From NCBI GenBank assembly GCA_963680875.1, contig OY804576.1:76637668-76701667 (forward strand): a DNA stretch of 64,000 nt, given 5' to 3'. Positions 20,430-31,973 of the stretch are shown one piece after another. Position 1 is the stretch's first letter. Every line of letters begins with the position of its first letter. A model generated the notes under the pieces. That model saw only the letters and a list, made by a program, of their open reading frames with translations, did not search any database and had not been told where the DNA came from. The position numbers and the translations under genes are program-made. The DNA is from Bathymodiolus brooksi (taxonomy: Eukaryota; Mollusca; Bivalvia; Mytilida; Modiolidae).

Positions 20430-21473
20430 TAACTAGCATTACTGTGAGCACAGCTCACCAAGATACAAATGTATACCCACCCCCCCCTTCCCTCGCTCCC
20501 CACATCTATCCAACTTATTTCCATAACCAAAACATTACTGATTGTTCCAACCAGAAATGAAAGGGACCCTCCTCTCTTCACAGGTAAGCTGCTGATAAAA
20601 TTTCAAAACATTCTGAGAAACACTGCTCAAGTTATCATACGACATAGGGTAAAAATCCTATTTTCCGTCATATCAAGTCCAATAACTCTGGAACGGCAAA
20701 AGAGAAATACGTCAAAAATGAAAGGGATCCTCCTCTCTTCACCGGTAAGCTGCTGATAAAATTTCAAACCATTCTGAGAAACACTACTCAAGTTATCATA
20801 CGACATAGGGTAAATATCCTATTTTCCGTCACATCAAGTCCAATAACTCTGGAACAGCAAAAGTGAAAATCGCCAAAAAAGAAAGGGATCCTCCTCTCTT
20901 CACCAGTAAACAGCTGATAAAATTTTAAAAGATTCTAACAAACACAACTCAAGTTATCGTACGACATAGGATTTGTCTACAGACGGACGGACATGGTGAA
21001 ACCAGTATACCCCCCTACAACTTCGTTGCGGGGGGTATAACTAGTATTACTGTGAGCACAGCTCACTAAGATATACCCCCCGCTCCCCACATCTGTCCAA
21101 CCTATTTCCATAACCAAAACATTACCGATTGTTCCGACCAAAAATGAAAGGGACCCTCCTCTCCTCACCAGTAAGCTACTGATAAAATTTCAAAACATTC
21201 TGAGAAACACTACTCAAGTTATCATACGACATAGGGTAAAAATCCTATTTTCCGTCATATCAAGTCCAATAACTCTGGAACGGCAAAAGTGAAAATCGTC
21301 AAAAAAGAAAGGGATCCTCCTCTCTTCACCAGTAAACAGCTGATAAAATTTTAAAAGATTCTAACAAACACAACTCAAGTTATCGTACGACATAGGATTT
21401 GTCTACAGACGGACGGATGGACATGGTGAAACCAGTATACTCCCCTACAACTTCGTTGCAGGGGGTATAATTA
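20430..21473. repeat. Dispersed repeat, two head-to-tail copies with TTCGTTGCGGGGGGTATAA ends
   Basis: Copy one (about 20430-21046) and copy two (about 21040-21473) both start with ACTGTGAGCACAGCTCAC and end in CTACAACTTCGTTGCGGGGG (or GCAGGGGG) followed by TATAA. Inside are tandem ~165-bp blocks: AAAGGGATCCTCCTCTCTTC, CAGCTGATAAAATTT, AACTCAAGTTATC and CAAGTCCAATAACTCTGGAA. Copy one has three blocks, copy two about two. Confidence 0.75.
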
Positions 21474-21496
21474 GATATAGAAACCATGAATCAAAC

Positions 21497-22583
21497 TAGT
21501 CCGAGATTCCTCTGCCGTCCGACTGCTTTTATGGACTTGCTGTAGCCGTGGGACGTCAGAGGGCTCTACATACGGAAAACAGCTGATTTGCCTCTCCAAC
21601 TCTTGGTCGGCACATTTCCACGTTTCGTGGCTATCAGATTTTATTTTCTATCAGAAACCCTTATATAAATCGCTTCACCAATCATTTCTCTATTCATTCA
21701 TAACCATCTTACCCTCAAAAAGTGGTGTTACACTCCATTACAGCACGATTTTGCCTTAGATCCTATTATTCCGACATTTGACTTCCATTTTCGAATCTAC
21801 AAACGTGATCTCGCGATACTAACTGAATGATGACAGCAACGCATTGCATGATGGGAGCTAATTAATGCAGTGTGCCAAATCATTTGGAGCATTATTTGCA
21901 TATGTAAATAACATTCAAATCACATGGAAGACGATACATTTAAGTGTATTCTGTAGGACAAACAGTCCATCTACAGATCAAAGCAGAGCAGAAGGAAATA
22001 ATACAGAATGTGTTGGAAAGAAAAGATTCAATGGCAGAGTGTTACCAATGGGCTTCAGACAAGGTACTACATCATTTTTTTTCTTATGGTTATCTGTAAT
22101 TCAATATTGCTGTTAAAATCATTACCAATCAATATAATCAACTGTATTAAATTTTATGTTAATTTTTCTGCCTTAACAGGCACCTATGATTGGCAATAAA
22201 AATGTTTGATTGTTTGTTTATATGCAAATCATCTCCCATGATACATTGCGGTAATCGTAGTTTTCTCGAAGTCACGTGGCAAATGTTCCAAAATGGATGT
22301 GAAATGACGAAATCATAGGGTCCAAGGGAAAATCGTGCTGTAATGGAGTGTAACACCACTTTCTGAGGGTAAGATGGTTATGAATGAATAGAAAAATGAT
22401 TGGGGAAGTGATTTATATAAGGGTTTCTGATAGAAAATAAAATCAAATAGCCACGAAACGTGGAAATGTGCTGACCCAGAGTTGGAGGGAAAATCCGCTG
22501 TTTTCCGTATGTAGAGCTCTCTGACGTCCCACGGCTACAGCAAGTCCTTAAAAGCCATCGGACGGCGGAGGAATCTCGGACTA
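21497..22583 (+). mobile_element. Pack-MULE-like element, copy 1 (captured RecQ-type exon)
   Basis: Very long terminal inverted repeats, roughly 300 bp, start TAGTCCGAGATTCCTCTG and end CAGAGG-type GGAATCTCGGACTA. The flanks are a perfect 9-bp duplication GAATCAAAC (21488-21496 and 22584-22592). Long TIRs plus 9-bp duplications are the hallmark of Mutator-like elements. The interior (about 21845-22075) is a decayed helicase exon with CAAAGCAGAGCAGAAGGAAA and GTGTTACCAATGGGCTTCAG. Here a deletion has removed the Walker A Lys/Ser codons that copy 2 (26541-27642) keeps. Confidence 0.85.
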
Positions 22584-22624
22584 GAATCAAACATGAGGAC
22601 TTACATTGTATGCACATTCAGGAT

Positions 22625-23492
22625 TAGCTGCAGAACCGTAGCCCTTTATGGTCTTTTTATTAATTTTTTTTCTTAGCAGACCATAGGGCTACGGATTTCA
22701 CTCTATCAAAAATTTGCGGAACTCCTACCAAGAATACGTCGCACCTTTCAACAGTAATTTTCACAAAAAAACGCTTTGTGAGAGCGGAGTCATGTGAATA
22801 ACTCGTTTCGTTACATATTTATCTATCGCTTTTCATATTTACTTAATTATTATTATTCATTTCTAGCTCATTATAATAAAAAAATGTTTCGATATTAACT
22901 GATTTCACCTACTTAGTCCCGCCATCTTGTCTTTGTTGGTATTCTCGCTTTGAGGTCACATGACTTTTGAGAGATGACTCTTAACAGCAAAACACGTGTT
23001 CGATTTGTTTACGTTTTACCGCATATTTTGCACTGAGATTTTGTTTATGAAATAAAATATTTAGTCAACCCACAGTTAAATATTTTACATATATTAACCA
23101 GAAATGTTATTTTCTTCTATGATTATTCCAACTGATGTGAACTCTCATTCAACATATTCAAGTTTTTCATGTAAACAAACCGAACACGTGTTTTGCTGTT
23201 AGAGTCATCTCTCAAAAGTCATATCGAAACATTTTTTTATTATAATGAGCTAGAAATGAATAATAATAATTAAGTAAATATGAAAAGCGATAGATAAATA
23301 TGTAACGAAACGAGTTATTCACATGACTCCGCTCTCACAAAGCGTTTTTTTGTGAAAATTACTGTTGAAAGGTGCGACGTATTCTTGGTAGGAGTTCCGC
23401 AAATTTTTGATAGAGTGAAATCCTTAGCCCTATGGTCTGCTAAGAAAAAAAAATTAATAAAAAGACCATAAAGGGCTACTGTTCCGCAGCTA
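22625..23492. mobile_element. Fold-back element with ~380-bp arms and 9-bp target duplication
   Basis: The arms are 22625-~23010 and ~23171-23492, nearly perfect inverted copies starting TAGCTGCAGAACCGTAGCCC / TAGCTGCGGAACAGTAGCCC, with about 160 bp between them. The flank ATTCAGGAT is exactly duplicated (22616-22624 and 23493-23501). Each arm end is itself a smaller hairpin (GTAGCCCTTTATGGTC...GACCATAGGGCTAC). The left arm has about 70 bp that the right arm lacks. The 9-bp duplication and TAG-starting ends again suggest a Mutator-like origin. No ORF of note. Confidence 0.85.
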
Positions 23493-23519
23493 ATTCAGGA
23501 TACATGTGTTAAATTACTG

Positions 23520-24158
23520 ATAATATTTGGAAAATTTAGAACATTCCTCAGGTGTCAAGTTAAGGTGTTACTTTCATATATAGTAGAGGGTTTTATTGGA
23601 TTTTGTTTTATTTCTGTGGAATATGCAAAGATGCAAGCTTATAATTTTGTTGCTAAGCAATAAATTTGGCAAAGTTGTCTTCTTCAAAAATTGGTACAAA
23701 ATTCCCCTGCTCTTGCGCTTGACATATAATTGAGTGATAATTGGTACTGCCAGGGCACAAATTTCTACTTTCCCATTGAGTCCCGCAAAGCTAACCAAAT
23801 TTTCTAGGAGGTTTTGGGGCATGCCCTCTCAAGAAAATTTTGAACTTTATTTAAAATTAAGACAGACCAAGTTCTTGTAAATCTTCTCTGACTTCTGTTA
23901 TACAGATTCAGATTGAATGTCTTGTATTACCTGTATATGTATATGTTATTCAACTCTTGCTAATTTTATTATACGACATCGTTAATGACGTTATAAAACG
24001 GCGCCAATCATAATAACTGTTACCTACATTGTTGTACATCAATGAAAAATGTTGGAACCAGTTGATCTTTGAAGTTTGAAATCATTCGGCTCACCTTGGA
24101 CGACAACCTTCCTCCATCCATATTTTTGGACCTGTGTCGAGACTTCCGAATGCTCAAA
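23520..24158 (+). promoter_or_regulatory. Probable PNPT1 promoter and 5' UTR region
   Basis: This is unique DNA between the fold-back element and the PNPT1 start. A TATAAAACGGCGCCAATCA block at 23992-24010 combines a TATA-like word with an inverted CCAAT box (CCAAT at 24003). The transcription start is not determinable. The start codon context CTCAAAATGGCTGCGCC resembles the YY1 consensus (AAnATGGCnGC) often found at start sites of housekeeping genes. That resemblance is inference only. Confidence 0.4.
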
Positions 24159-24313
24159 ATGGCTGCGCCCATGAAACAAACTTGGGCAGTTAGAAATTAT
24201 TTGTTTTCTAAGCGTAAACATTTTAAGTCACTTAGTATATGTCGTCGTAATGTTCAAGAAAGTGCTTGGAAAGATGGAAATATCGGTAAAGTTGTAATAG
24301 ATATTGAAAACGG
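24159..24313 (+). CDS. PNPT1: PNPT1 coding exon 1 (presequence, residues 1-51)
   Basis: It starts [20 protein letters not shown] and ends VVIDIENG before donor GTAAGC, phase 2 out. The first 30 residues are rich in Arg, Lys, Ser and hydrophobics with no acidic residue, as expected of a mitochondrial presequence. ATG 24159 was chosen for its context (AAAATGG). In-frame ATGs also exist at 24150 and 24069 with no stop between, so a slightly longer N-terminus is possible. Intron 1 is 10.7 kb. Confidence 0.88.
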
Positions 24314-27300
24314 GTAAGCAAGGAACGATATATAGAAAGCATTCACTGACATGACTGACCGGCTTTTGTATCATATTATAGTTATACTAGCTTATAGTAC
24401 TATAGCCAGTCTAGGCTATTCTTCTTCTTGCAATAAAGTTGATCCCTCAGTGGTCCTGAGTAATATGATAAGTAATAGGTGTTACCTAACTTGGGACGAA
24501 GTCCAATAAATTTTTTAAACAATAATATGAGACAGGTGCTATCTGTAGTGCCAGCGAAGCACAATCCACATTATCTAATATTTAAATCATGTAAATCCTT
24601 GGGATGATTGAAATAGAAATTTTACTTACTTTTGTTTACTTTTTGGAGTGTACGCTCGTACAATGTACAGTACAGAAAAGGACATACCGTGATTGATCAA
24701 TCCGAGAGACATAATTTTTAATCCTTTAGACATATCATCACGGACATAAACCCACTGTGATAGACCTAAAAAGGACCATAAAACAAGGTGGTGGGGATTA
24801 AATTTTATTGCTCTCGGTCACCTGTGCGCCGATTGATATTTTACCGCCAATTAAGAGATTAGCATTACCTGTTCTACCTGTTGACTTTTAATAATCGTAA
24901 GCCGTAATTATTGCTACTGAAGGATGTATTTTTGACAATTAATTTTGTATCCTCTTGCTGTTAATATTTGACTGTTTGTTGCTTTTCATTGCCAAAGAAT
25001 GTCTGTCTTGTTTTCGTTTGTTTTAGAAAGTTCTACTTTATGACCTCGAGTTCTACATTAAGAATTTTGTTGAAACCGCAACTGAACTTTATCTTGTTTT
25101 ATTTTAATCTCTCATTTTTTCTTCTTCTGTTGGGTCGAATTCAGTATGTATTGAATTATTCGTAAATATGGGCTACTTCATAAATGTATTTTTTGTTTAT
25201 AAGTTATACCGCAAGCGCGAGGTTTTGAAGCACGGACTTTGCAAGCGCGGGTTTTGTAGTGTTTAGTTGGTAAAGAGCAGACTTAAAATTGATTATTGGT
25301 TTATTTTGTGTTTTGGACTTTTACCTCTCGTATTGAAAAAAAATAACAATTCAAGTAAACTGTTTTACACACTTGGCTTGTTACGTAATTCCGTTATAGA
25401 TGAAAATAATTTTCTTTAAAATTGCAAACAAAAACCTATAACAATCCAAATTTACGTAGCCTAATGGCTACAAAATGAACAAAATGCGGAAAACGAAGAG
25501 CATGTTTTTAATTTATTCCATAAACCTTGGGGTTTTTTTGGCTGTATTTTGTCACAAATCTATTGGGTTGAAAGCCAATTAAGATTTGAATTTGAATAAA
25601 TAAATAAACTGGTGACATTTGATTTTGGTCAGATACTGTGTAATGTCAAACATTTGTAGGGGTAAAATCATGATAAAGGTTAATTCCTTATTTCCTTTCA
25701 CGTTTCTAAACTTTCTGCAGATTAGCCGCTAATTTCCAAAATATATCCGTAAATTTAGTGACTTTTGGACATGTAGTACTTCTTTGAACGATCTGTTTAT
25801 AAATATTTGTTTCGTTAATTTTTAATCAAATTCTTCAATGACTGTATACAAATTATTTAGTACGTATTTCTACAACGAAAAGGGTTTTAACTGGGTTTTC
25901 TACGAAGATTAAAATAAGAAAAAAATTACTGAACGTATAAAAAATATTAGTGAACTAAAATGTAATATTGAACTGGAAATACGTTTTAAAACGTAACAAA
26001 TCACGCATATCGTGCATGTGTTTATGAAACTTCATTTGTGCACAAGCCAGGTCACGTGTACGCGTGTAGATACGCAATACACAGCCAAGGTTAAACATCT
26101 TTGAAACAAATTTGCACAACCCATGATTTCACTGAATTGAAGTTGAATAATCATTTATTATTTACATTTTATTCATCAATTCAAATGAACTCTCCGTTCT
26201 CGTGCTATTTCCTCGATCTCGGGATTTCATTCCCGGGATTACGTTCAATGATGTTTTACGTTTTGAGGAAAGAAATAAAAATGTTTTTTCTTAATTCTGA
26301 GGGGAATCTGAGACAGTACCTGAAAAAAAAAATAGGCGATATGAAAACGTAATTTCACCTGTACATCTTATCTGACTAGTTTACCTGTAAAACGACACAC
26401 TTGATTACAAGATTAACACCTGGTGTTTTATTGCCCCCTGATCACCGACATGAATTAAAATTTTTAATCCCCATCACTCTCCTAGACATGACCACTATCA
26501 CGGTGATTGATCACGGTATGTCCCTTTCTGTACTGTAAGGTAGTCCGAGATTCCTCTGTCATCCGACGACATTATATATTATTGCTAGAGCCGTCGGACG
26601 TCAGAGCGCAATATATACGGAAAACAGCTGATTTGCCTCACCAGCTCTGGGTCGGCACATTTCCACGTTTCGTGGCTATCGGATTTTATTAACTATCAGA
26701 AACCCTTATATAAATCGCTTCACCAATCATTTTTCTATTCATTCATTACCATCTTACCCTCAGAAAGTGGTGTTACACTCCATTACAGCACGATTTTGCC
26801 TTAGATCCTATTATTCCGCCATTTGACTTCCATTTTCGAATCTACACACGTGATCTCGCGATACTAACTGAATGATGACAGCAACGCATTGCATGATGGG
26901 AGCTAATTAATGCAGCGTGCCAAATTATTTGGAGCATTATTTGCATACGTAAACAACATTCAAATCGCATGGAAGACGATACATTTAAGCGTATTCTGCA
27001 GGACAAGCAGTCCATCTACAGATCAAAGCAGAGCAGAAGGAAATAATACAGAATGTGTTGGAAAGAAAAGATTCAATGGCAGAGTGTTACCAACGGGCTT
27101 CGGAAAGAGCATGTGTTACGTTCCCCCTTTTTGGACAAGGTACTACATTTTTTTTTCTTATGGTTATCTGTAATTCACTAAATTTGCTGTTAAAATCATT
27201 ACCAATCAATATAATCAATTGTTCTGCCTTAACAGGCGCCTATGATTGGCAATAAAAATATTTGTTTGTTTGTTTATATGCAAATCATCTCCCATGATAC

Positions 27301-30300
27301 ATTGCGGTCATCGTAGTTTTCTCGTAGTCACGTGACAAATGTTTGAAAAATGGAAGACAAATGTCGAAATCATAGGATCTACGGCAAAATCGTGCTGTAA
27401 TAGAGTGTAGCACCACTTTCTGAGGGTAAGATGGTTATGAATGAATAGAAAAATGATTGGTGAAGCGATTTATATAAGGGTTTCTGATAGAAAATAAAAT
27501 CCGATAGCCACGAAACGTGGAAATGTGCTGACCCAGAGTTGGAGAACCAAATCCGCTGTTTTCCGTATGTATAGCGCTCTGACGTCCGACGGCTCTAGCA
27601 ATAATATATAATGTCGTCGGACGACAGAGGAATCTCGGACTAAATGTAAGGATGCTCTTTCCATCTATTGAAACAGGCACGGCCATGAATGCTTGCGAAT
27701 CTGAAAATTATCTGCCAATTTCACGCTCATTCAGTGCATCAAAATAGTGTCGAGATTTTGTGTGCCGAAATATTACAGGGACGACTTTTTTTTAGGGCCG
27801 AGATATATCGGGGACGACTTTTAACATTAATAACGGAAGTAGTTCCAGATTACTGCGCATCCGATTTTCTCCAGATTTAACCATGTATTGGTTTACGGTG
27901 CATGAAATTTAAGCCATTAGTGATATGGATCTGGAATCAAAATATTGCTATTTCTACCATAGTTGGGACTTCGTCCCATATTATCGAACTTGTGCTATGT
28001 ACATTCGGCGACAAGAAGATATGTCGAAGTCAAAAAGTTTGATTTAAAGTCGGTACATGTAACATGAGGAGCATACAACATAACTTATCAGTGAATACGA
28101 AATTGTAAATTTTTTTACAGGACATTCGGTCTGGTGAACCAAGATGATTCACCAGACCGAATCAACTTTTACCAGACCGAAAGAAAATCGTAATTTTTTT
28201 TAAATATTTCATTGTTGATGGCTGGCCTGTATAGTTTCCTTTACTTGTATAAAGCCTTTTTCATTGTTATTGATTTTAATTAGGGTTGTTTTCTTATTTC
28301 ATATACCCATGTTATATGAAACCAACTAGGAGAAGAATGGTATGGGAACAAAAATTTTCATAACAATATATATTCCGAATAGTTTTATTGTTAACATTCT
28401 CTCTCCTAGAGAAGGGAAACTTCTCTCCAATTATCTTCTTCATCCATAAAATCAACACAAAAGTCATCATTGTCTGTGTCACATATAATATTCAGTGCAT
28501 GAAGGTCACTTTCCTCACTGTCAATATCAAGCTTTTCCTGCAGTGGTTGCTTTCAAACAAAGGCTACCAATTTTCCATTTCTTGTTTTAACAATGCAAAT
28601 TTACTGTATATAAATTTTTCTGAACATTGTTTGTTAAAACAAGTCTGCTTTGAAGTAAACATTTTGTAGAATATATTTTTTATATAAATAAAGCAAAGTA
28701 TTTTATTTAAATTCACAGAGAAATAAAAATTTTAGTGGATATCTTTTCAACCATTTGTCTTAATCAGGAAAAAGTTTGTAATATTTGTCCATTTCAAAGG
28801 TTTCAATATTTCCCAAAAGACTAAATCAAGTCCTCTATCGTATTTTGCACAAAAGACAAGTTTAAATGGCACCAAATTGATATCCGATAATTTGTACGTG
28901 TCCGGTCCGGAGTGAGTCTTTTTCTTATATTTCAAATATTGATATTTTCGTTCATTAAAGCGTTTCTGAGATTGTGACTTTTTTTTGTCAATGTCCTTGA
29001 ACTTCATCATAACATGGAAGAACGAAAAATGATATGTACAATAAAAGAGTTTTGATCTGGCATTTCACTTTAGTTTTTATGAAATCCTATGCCGGAAACT
29101 GACAAATCAATTGTAATAGCCAAAATTAACAAAATCAAATGACCTAGCAATACCGGACAATCGGTCCTGAAATCCAAGGGTTTTTATCGGACCGGCTGTC
29201 ATTTTACCAGACTTATCCGACGGTATTTCGTTTTCACTGACTTGTAAGCTCTAGCCTCTGAAGAGCTTTTAAAACCGACATAGCACAAATAATATATAAA
29301 AACAAAGCATGCAAACACACACGATTTACAAACACATTACATACAATACAAGGTAGTTACATTTGACAAGTAAAATAAAAATGTCTTATTATCTTAAAAC
29401 TGTAAAATCGCAGAATATTATGTAAAATAAATGTTGAATGTCCCGTACAAAATAACTTTTCAAACTCTAACTCCAATTCCGCCATAAGTGTCAAATATTT
29501 AATTAGTCCTAATTACTATATCCAGATTGAAAAAACAACTGGTACTATATAAATGTTTACACAATTAAAGATTATTTAGCTGTGGCCTGATGATTTTTAA
29601 CTGTTAATTATAATTACTCCAGATAAAGAAATGTTATTATATATGCCAAGCTGACACCGACAATAATTGAAAAATCACATGAATTAATATTTACAATCAT
29701 AATAAAGTTTATTAAAGCAATATTTAAAATTGTTATTGCATAAATTAACATTGGTGGGGTTTTTTTTAATTGTTGTAGCTTCGATTGAATAATATCAAAC
29801 TGTGTGATCTCAGGATTCATCTAAAAACCAAACAAATAGAAATGTACCGGTAGTAGAATTCTGGTTAACCGGAGTTTTTATGTCTACATTATACTAAAAG
29901 AATTGAATATAATTACATTTAATCATAATTCTTTTAAAAAAAAATGTTATATGATAAAGTATGAAGATTCGACATTTAAAATGTATATCCGAAATATCAA
30001 AGATTTAATACCGATATCGATCCAACTGTTGACTTCGTATTTCCTGTCAACAAAATAGATTGCGAAAGCAGTGAAAAAATAGTTTCATAAGACAAAATTG
30101 AAGTTAACCTGAAATGCGTATTCAGAAGCTGTAACCTTTGAAAACATTCCAAAGAATTGAATATGTTTTTACTTCTAATGATCACTGTGATGTGCACCAG
30201 TTGTTTATCATAACATCGCTTCCTGTAATACAAACAAATTTTTTTCGGTGATGAGATTTTTCAATCCGCAGAAGAAAAAAATCCGCAAACATTAAATGTC

Positions 30301-31934
30301 TTCTTTTTAGACCAAAACTGCAGAAATTACCAGTTATACGGTATATGTAAATTATAGCAAGCATATCAATTTGAACTAAAAATAATCGAGAAAATTTATG
30401 GCAAACGAATAAATTTGAACTAAAAATAAGCAAGCACTGAAACAAACTTAAACAGCAAAGTAAAACAAAATAAACATTAGCTATAAATAAAAGGAGTTGA
30501 TTAACTATGTTGATTTGCAGGCAAAGCACTGGCATTTTTAAATTAATTTAAAGATGTTTCTTTTCGAAAACAATTTGGTAGCTCATTCCAGAGTTTTGCA
30601 CCTGCAAACCTAAAGGACTGCAAGCCTTAAATGGGTTGTTCTTACCTGAGGTATTACTGGTTTATTTTGGTACCTAAAAGAATAAGATGAATTTTTTATG
30701 GTAATTAAATCTTGAAGATATGTACTGGACATTCTCTATTTATAATTTAAAAAACTTCTAAAGCGACTGTTCTTAATCTTCTTATTTTATGTGAAGGTAT
30801 TTTTGATATGCATAATAATTCTTCATAAGTTATGGAATAGTCTTCATAAATGAACCTTAATGCCCTTTCCTGATTTTTTTCAACTTTTTTAGTATTTACT
30901 TTACCACAATGTGATTAAAAACACTTCTCAATAATGTAATATATATACAGTTAAAACTATGATGTCCCCTAAGATCAGTCATTATCTAAAGTTGGTCACC
31001 ATTTATCTATTCGCTGTCCTGTCAGCTAACAGGTTGATGACATCATCTAGTTTGATTACTGTGTTTGTTAATACATTTTCGACTTGCTCTCACTTTGACA
31101 AAGCAAATGTTAAGATTTAAGCATGTCTGCAAAGATATCTCTATAATTATGTGGAAGATTGGTCTAATATTACTATTACCCTTTTAACTTAATTATCAAA
31201 GTAAAATATTTGCATCAGAAACACAGTTGATGTTGGTAAAAAGCTCATTATGTCGGTAAAAAGCTCATGTTATTGTTTATATATGTCAGACTTAAAATAA
31301 AACTTTTTGTATCTGTATTTTGTAATGGATGATTTACATGTGGTGTGTTTATTTACATCCCACTGTGCATCATAACTAATCTCATTGAGATTATGCTTCC
31401 GCAGAAATTTTCTGCTCTGTATCTCAAGCCTAATCTCATCACAAACACTATCAAAGGTATTCTTGAAATCTAAAATCTGAACCCCTGGTGCATTCCGATG
31501 CATATTTTGGCATGGACGGATTGTGTCAGACCAAGTGAAGGTAAGCCTTGATATATAGACACATTTTCTAGTTCAAATCTGCAAAAATAATGATATTTTC
31601 TTACCTTTTACAGCGTCTACCAGATTAGTTAATCCAATATCCACTTTGGACTGTCCGTCATTATATTTGAACTCAACACGATTCATTTTGTGATGTTTTT
31701 AGCTATAGTCCATTTCTCGATGTCAATAGAAAAGTTTTTCAACCGTACACCTTTATGAAATCTGACATGGAGGAACAGACTATGCAAAAAAATGTCATGA
31801 AATTGATCATGTGGTCAATTTTAATTAGGTCACAATATTTCTGCCAATTCAAACTAAATTTTGTCCTTTTTGGATCTTTAACTACTTAAAACGTTAAGAG
31901 ATTATCATTATTTTTGCAGATTTGAACTAGAAAA

Positions 31935-31973
<39 letters not shown>

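Noticed and set aside
28388..28669. A 93-residue plus-strand ORF
   Set aside because: The minus strand of the same stretch has a more protein-like acidic frame ending at 28412. The plus frame is its shadow.
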